A stretch of DNA of 64,000 bases from Pontibacter sp. FD36 (GCF_015686655.1 NZ_JADPMP010000003.1:248001-312000); one strand, 5' to 3'; counted from the stretch's first letter, positions 25,206 to 33,891 are shown. Notes: a model not told the origin generated them from the sequence alone. A program made the numbers and translations.

Positions 25206-26939
25206 TTATCGAAGTTTCAGGTCCACCAGAATCTGCTCTATCTTCTGGCTCAGCTGCTTATTTACAGCATCAAATTCATCTTTAGAAGCCAAAGGCTCAT
25301 TCACACTGATATAGAATTTGATCTTCGGTTCGGTGCCAGACGGACGAGCAGAGATCTTGCTGCCGTCTTCGGTCAGGTACTGCAGCACATTGGAGCTCTC
25401 CAGATCTAGTCTGGACTCCTCGCCAGTCAGCAGGTTTTTTCGGGTGCTGTGCTTGAAGTCGCTTACTTCTACCACTTTGGAACCGGCAATGGTCTGTGGT
25501 GGATTGGCACGCATGTCGGCCATCATCTGCTGTATTTCCTCTGCACCACGCTGCCCTTTTTTGGTGAAGGATACCAGTTCTTCTTTGTAGAAGCCGTGCC
25601 GGGTATAGATCTCCACCATCATCTCGAACAAGCTCTGTCCTCTGTCTTTTGCCACAGCAGCCATCTCGGCGATCAGGGCGCAGGCCGAAATAGCATCTTT
25701 GTCGCGCACGAAGTCGCCGATCATGTAGCCGTAGCTTTCCTCGCCGCCTCCGATGTACGTTTCCTTGCCTTCTAACTCACGGATTTTCTCAGCGATGTAC
25801 TTGAAGCCGGTCAGGGTCTCGTACATTTTCACGTTATAGCTATCGGCAATGTCCTTGATTAGATCGGTAGTTACAATGGTCTTCACAATGAATTCCTTGC
25901 CAGTTAGCTTGCCAGCTTTCTGCCAAGCCAACAGGAGGTAGTTCATCAACAAAGCACCCGTCTGGTTACCGTTCAGGAGCTCGAACTCGCCCTCCAGGTT
26001 TCTCACAGCTATACCTACACGGTCAGAGTCCGGGTCAGTGGCCATGACAAGGTCGGCATCAATTTCTTTCGCCTTGTTCAGAGCCAGGGTCATCGCTTCC
26101 TTTTCTTCCGGGTTGGGGTACACTACTGTCGGGAAGTTGCCGTCTGGCGTAGCCTGCTCCTCTACCACATGCACGTTCGTGAAGCCAAAACGCTTGAGTA
26201 CCTCCGGTACCAACGTTATACCTGTACCGTGTATAGACGAGAACACGATTTTGAGGTCATGCTGGTTTTTAATAGCATCCTGTGAAATGGAAAGGTTCTG
26301 CACCTTGGCGATATAAGCCTCGTCCATTTCCTGGCCCAGCATGTGGATGTTGCCTGATTTTGCCTCCCATTTTACCTCGTCGATAGACGTGATTTTGTTC
26401 ACCTCAGCGATTATGTTTTTATCGTGCGGGGCGGTTACCTGTGCACCATCGTTCCAGTATACCTTGTAGCCGTTGTATTCTTTCGGGTTGTGCGAAGCTG
26501 TTACGACTACACCACTCTGGCAACCTAGGTGACGGATGGCAAAGGATAGCTCCGGTGTAGGACGAAGCGCCTCAAACAGGTAGGCCTCGATGTCGTTGGC
26601 TGAGAAAATGTCGGCGGCAATGCGGGCGAACACATCGGAGTTGTTGCGGCAGTCGTGTGCAATGGCCACTTTCACCCGCTCACCTGGGAAGTTCTGCTTC
26701 AGGTAGTTGCAAAGGCCTTGCGTCGCCATACCCAGGGTATAGCGGTTCATGCGGTTGCTACCCGCGCCCATGATGCCGCGCAGACCGCCTGTTCCGAATT
26801 CAAGGTCTTTGTAAAAAGCATCGGCCAGTGCTTCGTGTTCGTTGCGCTCGAGCAGATTGTTTATTTCTGATTTGGTAGCGTTGTCGTAGTTGCCGCTCAG
26901 CCAAGCGTCTATTTTTTGCTGTATAGCTGGTTCAATCAT
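25206..26939 (-). CDS. Phospho-sugar mutase (phosphoglucomutase/phosphomannomutase)
   Basis: A 577-residue alpha-D-phosphohexomutase that interconverts hexose 1- and 6-phosphates. The active-site serine loop is TASHNPKEYNGYKVYW near residues 144-159. The magnesium loop is DPDSDRVG near 302-309. The sugar-binding loop GGEESYGYMIGD is near 395-406, and the phosphate-binding RPSGTEPKIKFYI is near 533-545. The length fits the PgcA-like group that acts on glucose 1-phosphate. It stands alone, with about 600 bases of repeat-rich non-coding DNA upstream. Confidence 0.94.
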   Translation of the reverse strand: MIEPAIQQKIDAWLSGNYDNATKSEINNLLERNEHEALADAFYKDLEFGTGGLRGIMGAGSNRMNRYTLGMATQGLCNYLKQNFPGERVKVAIAHDCRNNSDVFARIAADIFSANDIEAYLFEALRPTPELSFAIRHLGCQSGVVVTASHNPKEYNGYKVYWNDGAQVTAPHDKNIIAEVNKITSIDEVKWEAKSGNIHMLGQEMDEAYIAKVQNLSISQDAIKNQHDLKIVFSSIHGTGITLVPEVLKRFGFTNVHVVEEQATPDGNFPTVVYPNPEEKEAMTLALNKAKEIDADLVMATDPDSDRVGIAVRNLEGEFELLNGNQTGALLMNYLLLAWQKAGKLTGKEFIVKTIVTTDLIKDIADSYNVKMYETLTGFKYIAEKIRELEGKETYIGGGEESYGYMIGDFVRDKDAISACALIAEMAAVAKDRGQSLFEMMVEIYTRHGFYKEELVSFTKKGQRGAEEIQQMMADMRANPPQTIAGSKVVEVSDFKHSTRKNLLTGEESRLDLESSNVLQYLTEDGSKISARPSGTEPKIKFYISVNEPLASKDEFDAVNKQLSQKIEQILVDLKLR

Positions 26940-26996
26940 AGTCTTGTTGGTGTTGTATGTATTGATGATTATGTCTTTCTTATGTCATGCATAGCG

Positions 26997-27057
26997 CGAG
27001 CGTCCTCGCTCGTGTCTGCTATGGTGGGGCCTCTGGCCCTGTTGCTCTAGGCATAGC
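26997..27057. repeat. Clustered stem-loops, candidate dispersed intergenic element
   Basis: CGAGCG-TCCT-CGCTCG (26997-27012) is followed by GCTATG/CATAGC (27018-27023 with 27052-27057), which encloses GGGCC-TCT-GGCCC (27027-27039). The compact set of palindromes resembles dispersed intergenic elements; whether it recurs elsewhere in the genome is not visible here. Confidence 0.45.
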
Positions 27058-27158
27058 TAGCTTTAGTACTGCTTGTATCAAAGCCTATAACTAGCGTAGC
27101 TTACTTTTGCAGGTATAGCAACGTGTGTTGTTTCATTGCTTCGCCTGTGCGGCGGGCA

Positions 27159-27201
27159 CATACTTTTTTTCTTGATAAAAAAAGTATGCAAAAAAATCAA
27201 G
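27159..27201. repeat. Hairpin with alternative pairing and poly-A/T stem
   Basis: A perfect 12-bp stem CATACTTTTTTT/AAAAAAAGTATG (27159-27170 with 27177-27188) has loop CTTGAT. The same CTTGAT can pair instead with ATCAAG at 27196-27201, so two structures exclude each other. I recall similar CTTGATAAAAAAAGTA sequences between genes in other Bacteroidota. Confidence 0.6.
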
Positions 27202-27331
27202 ATTCCCCAAACTCGCTGAACGCTCAAACAGTGGGTAATCATTTAGGCGCACCTGGCACCGCTACTTGTTTTATAGTTATGGTGCAAGTTACTTAGCAAT
27301 GCGTGCCAGTAATATGTACTTATTTAGATTT

Positions 27332-27392
27332 TACTCACTCACTAAATCACTCACTCACCCACTCACTCACTCACTCACTCACTCACTCACCC
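27332..27392. repeat. ACTC tetranucleotide repeat
   Basis: An imperfect stretch of ACTC units that ends in an uninterrupted run of seven ACTC copies plus AC (27361-27390). Slippage of such a run can change its length between isolates. It lies about 140 bases beyond the 3' end of hppD. Confidence 0.9.
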
Positions 27393-27420
27393 ACTTCCCT
27401 ATACCTCCAATCGCACAAAA

Positions 27421-27473
27421 AATCACACCAGCCCTTCGTTTACCGCTTAACGGTTCTGAGAACTGGTGTGATT
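27421..27473. terminator. Nested inverted repeat near the hppD 3' end
   Basis: An 11-bp perfect arm pair AATCACACCAG/CTGGTGTGATT (27421-27431 with 27463-27473) encloses a small ACCG/CGGT hairpin. It lies about 60 bases after the hppD stop and may end that transcript or protect its 3' end. Confidence 0.5.
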
Positions 27474-27534
27474 TGAATATAGCAAAATCGGAGTATCTAA
27501 CACGGGTTACACCGTGCTATACTTGGCTTGCGGC

Positions 27535-28629
27535 TTAAAGGTTACCACGTAGCGCCTGCTCACGCTCGATGGCTTCGAACAGGGCTTTGAAGTTGCCTTT
27601 GCCAAACGATTTGGCTCCTTTGCGCTGGATGATTTCGTAGAATACAGTAGGTCTGTCTTCTACAGGTTTCGTGAAGATCTGTAGCAAATAGCCCTCATCA
27701 TCGCGGTCTACGAGGATGTTCAGCTTACGCAGGTCTGCCATGTCTTCGTCGATGTGGCCGATGCGCTCGATCAGGTCTTCGTAATAGGTCTCCGGCACAT
27801 ACAGGAACTCCACGCCACGGCGACGCAGCTCCGCTACGGTATGCAGAATGTCGTTGGTAGCCACCGCGATGTGTTGCACGCCTGCGCCCTTGTAGAACTC
27901 TAGGTACTCATCGATCTGAGACTTCTTCTTACCTTCAGCTGGCTCGTTGATCGGGAACTTGATGTATCCATTGCCATTCGAAACCACTTTCGACATCAGG
28001 GCGGTATACTCTGTGCTGATATCCTTATCGTCGAAGGTGAGCAACAGTTTGAAGCCCATTACATCTTCGTAGAACTTCACCCACTCGTTCATGTGGCCAA
28101 GTTCCACGTTGCCTACGCAGTGGTCTACATACTTCAGACCGACCGGCTCAATGTCAAGCTGGCTCTGGCGTGGTACGTAACCCGGCATAAACACACCGTT
28201 ATAGTTTTTGCGCTCCACAAAGGTATGGATGGTATCGCCATAGGTATGGATGGAGGCTACTTTCACCTCGCCGTGCTCGTCGGTGAGTGTCTTCGGCTCC
28301 ATGGCGGGTTTAGCACCACGCTCCACTGTACCACGGAAGGAAGCCTCGGCATCGTCTACCCACAGGGCCAGTACTTTCACGCCGTCACCATGCTGATGCA
28401 CATGTTGCGCGATATCTGAGTTTGGGTCAAGGGAAGTAGTCAGCACCAATCTGATTTTCTCCTGCTGCAGTACATACGAAGCGCGATCTCTTACGCCTGT
28501 TTCAGGACCAGCGTAAGCGATCAGTTTAAAACCAAAAGCCGTCTGGTAAAAGTGAGCAGCCTGCTTGGCGTTACCCACATAAAACTCAATATGATCTGTG
28601 CCGTTCAGCGGCAGAATATCTGTTGCCAT
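27535..28629 (-). CDS. hppD: 4-hydroxyphenylpyruvate dioxygenase
   Basis: A 364-residue iron-dependent dioxygenase that turns 4-hydroxyphenylpyruvate into homogentisate in tyrosine breakdown. Two vicinal-oxygen-chelate halves are visible. Iron ligands of the second half are in LKYVDHCVGNVE (about 163-174), GVQHIAVATNDI (about 243-254) and the glutamate of VFYEIIQRKGAKSFGKGNF near 331-349, which also holds the family signature. The ATG at 28629 gives the normal start. Homogentisate dioxygenase is not next to it, but an FAH-family protein is encoded at 15833-16444, too far away to be the same operon. Confidence 0.95.
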   Translation of the reverse strand: MATDILPLNGTDHIEFYVGNAKQAAHFYQTAFGFKLIAYAGPETGVRDRASYVLQQEKIRLVLTTSLDPNSDIAQHVHQHGDGVKVLALWVDDAEASFRGTVERGAKPAMEPKTLTDEHGEVKVASIHTYGDTIHTFVERKNYNGVFMPGYVPRQSQLDIEPVGLKYVDHCVGNVELGHMNEWVKFYEDVMGFKLLLTFDDKDISTEYTALMSKVVSNGNGYIKFPINEPAEGKKKSQIDEYLEFYKGAGVQHIAVATNDILHTVAELRRRGVEFLYVPETYYEDLIERIGHIDEDMADLRKLNILVDRDDEGYLLQIFTKPVEDRPTVFYEIIQRKGAKSFGKGNFKALFEAIEREQALRGNL

Positions 28630-28729
28630 AGGTATAGGTATGGTTTAAATCATAGATTCTGTAAAAATACAGCTTTTATGCGTTTATCAAAACCCGGGTA
28701 GTTCCGCAGTAAATTATCATTGTTAATTC

Positions 28730-28760
28730 TTGCAATTACTACGGCATGTTTCCAACTTTG
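28730..28760 (+). promoter_or_regulatory. Candidate promoter of the 132-residue unknown gene
   Basis: TTG (28730-28732), a 20-base spacer and CAACTTTG (28753-28760), one base off TAnnTTTG, lie 20 bases before the ATG at 28780. Confidence 0.45.
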
Positions 28761-28779
28761 TAAAAAACAGAATGACGCT

Positions 28780-29178
28780 ATGAACGCAAATGCACTAAAC
28801 AGTTCGCTGGTGGCCATCATCAGCAAGAAAGAAGAACTGAATGCGCTTGATTATAATGACGAGCGCTACGACGATATTGAAGAAGAACTGCACGACCTGG
28901 AAGACGATTTTAACGAAGAGTACGGCGACTACCTGGAGGATGTACTGGAGGATGTGCACGGCAAGCTACGCTCCGACGCTGACATCCTGCTGCCAACCGC
29001 CTACCTGCCTAGCTCGCTCAATGGCGATCATGTAACACCGGATGGTGAGCGTGAAGGCGTATGGGTAGAGTCAGACGAATTTCCGGGTATAGAGATGCGC
29101 CTGGTACTGACGGCCAATCCTGCCCGCTTCGTGGTACTGATCGGCGATCAGGAGCGTGAGCTCTGGAAAGCGGAGTAA
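28780..29178 (+). CDS. Conserved-looking acidic protein, unknown
   Basis: A 132-residue soluble protein from the ATG at 28780, preceded by a good promoter candidate. Residues 1-60 form a very acidic helical region (DYNDERYDDIEEELHDLEDDF), followed by a beta-like region rich in turns (LPTAYLPSSLNGDHVTPDGER, VWVESDEFPGIEMRLVL). I do not recognise the family. It is a single-gene unit with a strong terminator downstream. No function can be assigned. Confidence 0.7.
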   Translation: MNANALNSSLVAIISKKEELNALDYNDERYDDIEEELHDLEDDFNEEYGDYLEDVLEDVHGKLRSDADILLPTAYLPSSLNGDHVTPDGEREGVWVESDEFPGIEMRLVLTANPARFVVLIGDQERELWKAE

Positions 29179-29487
29179 CCAGTACGCAACACATAAAAAA
29201 GAGGTGGTCAGGCACTAGGAACTGAACTGCTTTACCGCTTACTTAAAGCCGCCTTACGCTGTAATCTGCTAGCGTAGGGCGGCTTTTTTTGCTTTATATT
29301 CAAGGGGCTTTCAGTTAAGATGGTTTGGAAGCAACAAATGGGTATGATGTTAGTATTCAGGAATATAAAGTGATAATGTGAGGCTTTGTTACTGATAGGA
29401 GGAGTGATGTTCTGCCAAGCCCTGTAGGTCAGGAATAAAGAGGCAGACCGGCATCACGTGGTTATGGCGTCATTTAATGTGTGGCTT
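29179..29487. other. Intergenic region before the S41 peptidase gene
   Basis: These 309 bases start with the terminator at 29245-29290. The rest is AT-rich leader DNA in which I find no clear promoter box or coding sequence. Confidence 0.4.
29245..29290 (+). terminator. Intrinsic terminator
   Basis: A 16-bp stem with one G-T wobble (29245-29260 with 29271-29286), loop of ten bases, followed by a T-run. Confidence 0.92.
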
Positions 29488-30810
29488 ATGAAAAAGGGTT
29501 TCTGGACACTAATCTTATGCCTTTTGTGCCTCAGTACCGCTGCACAGCAGCTTACCATTACAGCAACTGAAAAGGATAGTGTGGTAAATCGGGTCGCGGC
29601 GCTGCTGGAGCAAAACTACGTTTTCCCGGACAAAGCAAAAGATATGGGAAATTATATCCGGTCGCAGCAACAGCGCAAGGTATACGACGGGGTGAATAAC
29701 TACCAGCAATTTGCAGCGGCCCTGTCCTCAGATCTTCAAAAGGCCCACCGCGACGGGCACCTGAATCTGAAGTATAATCCTAGCCTGGTAAAAATGCTGA
29801 AAAGCTGGAAATCTGCCTCAGAGCCTGGACCGGAGGTAATGCAGGAGCACCTGCGGATAGCGGAGCGCAATAATTTTGGTTTTACAAAGGTAGAGCGCCT
29901 GCCTGGCAACATTGGCTACATCAACTTCACCCAGTTTTTCCCGGTCAGTGAGCAAGCCCGCCAAACGGTAGCGGCAGCTATGGCCTTTATCGCAAACACT
30001 GATGCGGTTATAATCGACTTGCGCCAAAACGGGGGCGGACATCCTGAAATGGTACAGCTGGTGATGAGCTACTTTTTTGATGAAAAGCCGATTCACTACA
30101 ACAGCATCTACGATCGCCCGCGCAATACCACTAAAGAGTATCATACCCTGGCAGAAGTAGATGGTAAGCGAATGCCCAAAACTGATCTCTATGTACTTAC
30201 CAGCAGCAGCACCTTTTCTGCGGCCGAGGAACTGACCTACAACCTGCAGTCACTTAAAAGAGCGACGATAGTAGGCGAAACAACGGCTGGTGGCGCACAT
30301 CCTTTGCAGCCTTTTATTGTGAATGATCAGCTTGTACTGGACATACCTATCGCCCGATCAATCAATGCTATTACTCAAACCAATTGGGAAGGAACCGGTG
30401 TGGTGCCCGATATCAAAACGGAGGCAGACCGGGCACTGCTACAGGCGCAGGAGCTGGCGCTAAACAAACTGCTTTTGACCAGTACCGATGCACAGAACAA
30501 AGCCTCTCTGGAATGGGAACTGCAGCATGTGAAAAGTGAACTGCAGCCTGTGCAGCTAGAAAAGAAAGTTATGTCGAAGTACGCCGGCAGGTATGGCGAA
30601 AGGACTGTCAGTCTGCAGGGAAACGAGCTTTATTACCAGCAAAAAGGCAAAGCGCAGCGGAGGCTGATTCCGATCACTGATACCATATTCCGCATCGAGG
30701 GACTTCCTCACCTGCGTATCGAAATGGTAAAAGATGCGTCTGGAAATGTAAGAAAGCTGTTGGAGCTGCAGGCAGGAAGTTCCTTTAATGAGTTTGCACG
30801 CTCCAACTAA
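29488..30810 (+). CDS. Exported S41-family peptidase (C-terminal-processing type)
   Basis: A 440-residue protein from the ATG at 29488, with signal peptide FWTLILCLLCLSTAAQQ. It is an S41 (interphotoreceptor retinoid-binding/tail-specific) peptidase-like enzyme. The N-terminal three-helix part (about 35-120) is the IRBP-N-like cap. IGYINFTQFF near 145, VIIDLRQNGGG near 187 and SSSTFSAAEELTYNLQ near 235 with the nucleophile serine are catalytic-core motifs. The conserved lysine/glycine region VGETTAGGAHP follows. A C-terminal 110-residue beta domain (KYAGRYGERTVSLQG) resembles a small lipocalin-like unit. The substrate is unknown. Confidence 0.88.
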   Translation: MKKGFWTLILCLLCLSTAAQQLTITATEKDSVVNRVAALLEQNYVFPDKAKDMGNYIRSQQQRKVYDGVNNYQQFAAALSSDLQKAHRDGHLNLKYNPSLVKMLKSWKSASEPGPEVMQEHLRIAERNNFGFTKVERLPGNIGYINFTQFFPVSEQARQTVAAAMAFIANTDAVIIDLRQNGGGHPEMVQLVMSYFFDEKPIHYNSIYDRPRNTTKEYHTLAEVDGKRMPKTDLYVLTSSSTFSAAEELTYNLQSLKRATIVGETTAGGAHPLQPFIVNDQLVLDIPIARSINAITQTNWEGTGVVPDIKTEADRALLQAQELALNKLLLTSTDAQNKASLEWELQHVKSELQPVQLEKKVMSKYAGRYGERTVSLQGNELYYQQKGKAQRRLIPITDTIFRIEGLPHLRIEMVKDASGNVRKLLELQAGSSFNEFARSN

Positions 30811-30939
30811 TGCCCTTATCACAGGTATACTGCAGGTGATCTCCTATACCGGCAGTATTTCACGTGCAGAAGTTTCGCTCGTCTGAACTTTTAACTATCT
30901 TCCATCTGCCATCATGTTATACCTGATAAGCTCTCACAT

Positions 30940-31782
30940 ATGCAACCAATCCTGAATGCAACTGAACTATCTTCTGTACTGAAGGAAAATCAGAAACTCG
31001 TCCTGATCGACGCCCGTTCTGGGCCCAATGGTCGGGCCAAATATGAAAAGGAGCACCTGACCGGAGCCCTGCATGTAGATTTGGATAAAGACCTGGCTGA
31101 TGTGAAAGCTGATGCAGCCCAGGGAGGCAGGCACCCCTTGCCGGAGCCTGATCAATTTGCCGAGCTGCTGGGCCGCTTAGGTATAGCGCCTGGCAGCCAG
31201 GTGGTGGTATATGATGATATGAGCGGAGCGAATGCCGCCTCCCGCTTTTGGTGGATGCTACGGGCTACGGGGCATGATCGGGTGCAGGTATTGGACGGCG
31301 GCTACCAGGCAGCTGTAGCAGCCGGTATACCTGTCAGCAATGCAGTGGAACGGGCTAAGCCTGTCGATCCATATCCTTTCAAAGCATGGGAACTGCCGAT
31401 CATTTCTATGGAGGAAGTCGCAAAAGCTGTCAAAGATCCGGATTATCTGGTAATTGATGTGCGTGATGCAGCACGCTATCGTGGGGAGACCGAACCGATT
31501 GATCTGGTGGCAGGGCATATTCCGGGTGCTGTTAACATTCCTTTTCAAAGTAATCTGACGCAGGACGGTACCTACTTGTCGCCTGAGGCTTTGAGAGAAA
31601 AGTATAGCCAGGCAATAGGCAAGCGGGATCCGGAGCATGTGGTGGTGCACTGCGGCTCCGGCGTGACGGCCTGCCACACGGCGCTGGCCATGGACTATGC
31701 GGGATTGGGTATACCTGCGCTCTATGTAGGTTCCTGGAGCGAATGGTCACGCAACGACCGCCCGATCGGAACAGGGGCCTGA
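30940..31782 (+). CDS. Sulfurtransferase, 3-mercaptopyruvate type
   Basis: A 280-residue tandem-rhodanese protein. The inactive N-terminal unit (VLIDARSGPNGRAKYEKEHLTGALHVDLD) is followed by the active unit with the persulfide cysteine at about 238 in HCGSGVTACHTALAM. The loop CGSGVTA is the form typical of mercaptopyruvate sulfurtransferases, whereas thiosulfate sulfurtransferases usually have CRKGVT. It moves sulfur from mercaptopyruvate to acceptors such as thiols or cyanide. It is a single gene ended by a 20-bp hairpin shared with trpS. Confidence 0.92.
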   Translation: MQPILNATELSSVLKENQKLVLIDARSGPNGRAKYEKEHLTGALHVDLDKDLADVKADAAQGGRHPLPEPDQFAELLGRLGIAPGSQVVVYDDMSGANAASRFWWMLRATGHDRVQVLDGGYQAAVAAGIPVSNAVERAKPVDPYPFKAWELPIISMEEVAKAVKDPDYLVIDVRDAARYRGETEPIDLVAGHIPGAVNIPFQSNLTQDGTYLSPEALREKYSQAIGKRDPEHVVVHCGSGVTACHTALAMDYAGLGIPALYVGSWSEWSRNDRPIGTGA

Positions 31783-31798
31783 TAAAGGTATAAGTATA

Positions 31799-31843
31799 AA
31801 CAAGAAGCGGCTGCTGAAATCCATTCAGCAGCCGCTTCTTGTT
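31799..31843. terminator. Bidirectional terminator
   Basis: A perfect 20-bp stem (31799-31818 with 31824-31843) with loop ATCCA, between the convergent sulfurtransferase gene and trpS. Confidence 0.95.
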
Positions 31844-31860
31844 TGGCAGGTATAGTGCTC

Positions 31861-32835
31861 TTAGTAGCCAAGCTTCTGGCGCACACGCTCCAGTACCGGC
31901 GTGGCGATGGCTTTCGCTTTTTCAGCGCCTTCCAGCAGCTTCTTGTCTATCTCGGCCAGGTTGTTCATGTAATAGTTGAAGAGCTCACGCTCCTTGGCAA
32001 ACTTACGCAGGATCAACTCATACAGCGCTTGTTTGGCATGACCGTAGCCGTATCCGCCATTCAGGTAGTTGTTGCGCATCTGCAGTATCTCTTCCGGTGA
32101 GGCCAGCAGACTGTAGAGCTTAAAGGTTGTGTCCTCGTCCGGGTCCTTCGGGTCTTCCAGCGCAGTGCTATCCGTTACAATGCTCATGATCGTTTTGCGG
32201 AGCGGCTTGTCGGCCTCAAATATGTCGATGATGTTGCCATAGGACTTGCTCATCTTCTCGCCGTTGATGCCCGGAACGGTCATTACCGTCTCATCCGTCT
32301 TTGCCTCAGGCAGCACAAATGTCTCACCGTAGATGTGGTTAAATGAGCTGGCAATGTCGCGGGTGATCTCCAGATGCTGGATCTGGTCTTTGCCCACCGG
32401 TACGATGTTGGCATCATACATCAGGATGTCGGCCGCCATCAGCACCGGGTAGGTGAACAGACCGGCATTCACGTCAGAAAGTCCTCTGCGGCTTGACTTG
32501 TCCTTGAACGAGTGCGCATTGGCCAGCATCGGGAAAGGGGCGAAGCAGTTGAGGTACCAGTTCAGTTCGGTCACCATCGGTACGTCTGACTGACGGTATA
32601 GAATATGTTTATCGGTATCAAAGCCACAGGCCAGCCAGGCGGCGGCTACCGAGTAGGTATTGTGGCGCAGCACTTGCGCATCGCGAATAGTAGTAAGGGA
32701 ATGCAGGTTGGCTATAAAGTAAAGCGCCTGCTCCTGAGATGCCTTCGAAAGTTCGATGGCTGGGAGGATAGCACCCAGCAGGTTGCCCAAGTGTGGACGG
32801 CCTGTGCTCTGAATGCCCGTAAGGTATCGTGCCAT
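31861..32835 (-). CDS. trpS: Tryptophanyl-tRNA synthetase
   Basis: A 324-residue class Ic aminoacyl-tRNA synthetase that charges tRNA(Trp). The HIGH-type motif is STGRPHLGNLLGA near residues 10-22. The KMSKS motif is GEKMSKSYGNIIDIF near 200. Tryptophan-binding segments such as DIASSFNHIYGE and VGKDQIQHLEITR are present. Length is normal. It stands alone with the NlpE-like gene 87 bases upstream on the same strand. Confidence 0.96.
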   Translation of the reverse strand: MARYLTGIQSTGRPHLGNLLGAILPAIELSKASQEQALYFIANLHSLTTIRDAQVLRHNTYSVAAAWLACGFDTDKHILYRQSDVPMVTELNWYLNCFAPFPMLANAHSFKDKSSRRGLSDVNAGLFTYPVLMAADILMYDANIVPVGKDQIQHLEITRDIASSFNHIYGETFVLPEAKTDETVMTVPGINGEKMSKSYGNIIDIFEADKPLRKTIMSIVTDSTALEDPKDPDEDTTFKLYSLLASPEEILQMRNNYLNGGYGYGHAKQALYELILRKFAKERELFNYYMNNLAEIDKKLLEGAEKAKAIATPVLERVRQKLGY

Positions 32836-32922
32836 AGTCGGGAAAATGGTTTACAGCTGCAAAATAACGCAAATTGCTGAAAACACCCTTAGCCCGGCTA
32901 CGACAATTCTATACCTGATGCT

Positions 32923-33486
32923 TTAAAGTTTCTTGAGAGAGTAATTTCTGGAGTTGCTGATCTCGTCCTGTGTATTGCTCAGCAGCTTCACCTCTGTGTC
33001 GCTTACCTGCAGAAAATACATGGGGTCGATGTCGCCGGAGGTAGGTATAAGCTGCAGCACTACCGCATCCGGGTTTTGCTTGTTGCCTTTGGCCAGGAAC
33101 CACTTGCCGCTGCTGTTCACCACGCTTTTATCGGCTGGTTTGCCTATGTATACCTGCTTCATGGTGAAGGAGCCCTTGGAATCGCCACTCAGGGTAAGTT
33201 CAGTTTTGATACCCTGGCAGTCCTTGCAGGCGATCGTGCCCATAAAAGTGCCGCTCGGAGGAGCCAGGGCGGGAGCCGCTGACGGCGCTTCTTCTGCCGG
33301 CTTTGCAGCGGTGCCTTTTGCTGTCGAGGACTTTCCTTTTGCAGGAGCTTTCTTAGCAGTTGCTTTTTTACCCCCGCCACGGTTTTCTTCCAGCCATTCC
33401 TGATAACTTTTGCCGGACTGCGCCTGTACCTGCTGTAAGCCTAGTGTAAGAGTGAATAGGACGATAAGTGTGAGTATTGTTCTCAT
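32923..33486 (-). CDS. NlpE-like exported protein
   Basis: A 187-residue exported protein. The signal peptide ends near QVQA at residue 22. A low-complexity Lys/Ala/Pro linker (about 38-78) leads into a single NlpE N-terminal-like beta domain: GTFMGTIACKDCQGIKTELTL with a CxxC pair at about 87 and 90. NlpE proteins sense envelope stress or copper at the outer membrane in proteobacteria. Unlike E. coli NlpE it lacks a lipobox, so it should be free in the periplasm or secreted. It is followed by trpS with no obvious link. Confidence 0.72.
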   Translation of the reverse strand: MRTILTLIVLFTLTLGLQQVQAQSGKSYQEWLEENRGGGKKATAKKAPAKGKSSTAKGTAAKPAEEAPSAAPALAPPSGTFMGTIACKDCQGIKTELTLSGDSKGSFTMKQVYIGKPADKSVVNSSGKWFLAKGNKQNPDAVVLQLIPTSGDIDPMYFLQVSDTEVKLLSNTQDEISNSRNYSLKKL

Positions 33487-33891
33487 GCGATGTAGGATTT
33501 TCGTTCAGGGTGAATCATATCAGAAAATATACCAGTTTTTCAGAAGTACGCTTTTGAACAGGCTATTTCTGTTAAAACTGTTGTTAAACGTTAATTATTG
33601 TGCGCATTTGGGAATCACGCTTCATGCGGTGGTCCTGATATGATGTAGTAGGATGTGAGATACGGAAGTAGGAGGAGAGAGTTTTCAGCAGTTGAACCTG
33701 AGCTTATGGATTGCATCATTTTCTGGCTTTAACTGTAAGGCACCCCTATAAAAAACAAATGACCAGGCGCTTCACTTAAGAGCAGTCACCCAGCCATTCA
33801 AAAAAAAAATCAAATCAAATCTTATAGTTCAAAGTCAATTACATCATAGGCTAGTCTCGGTTTAAGTAAAAAACAAACAATCTTGTATCAT
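33487..33891. other. Intergenic region with no recognised feature
   Basis: A 405-base AT-rich stretch between two minus-strand genes. I find no convincing promoter box, hairpin or coding sequence in it. Confidence 0.4.

Larger units (their letters stand above)
26940..27534. other. Repeat-rich intergenic region
   Basis: These 595 bases between phosphohexomutase and hppD (both on the minus strand) hold several stem-loops (26997-27201), an orphan plus-strand promoter-like box (27102-27109), an ACTC simple repeat (27332-27392) and a nested inverted repeat close to the end of hppD (27421-27473). I see no gene; an open frame over the ACTC repeat only reads out Leu-Thr-His-Ser units. Confidence 0.6.

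Noticed and set aside
27266..27538. Open frame over the ACTC repeat with Leu-Thr-His-Ser units
   Set aside because: The frame exists only because a four-base repeat reads without stops; no promoter, start context or homologous sequence.
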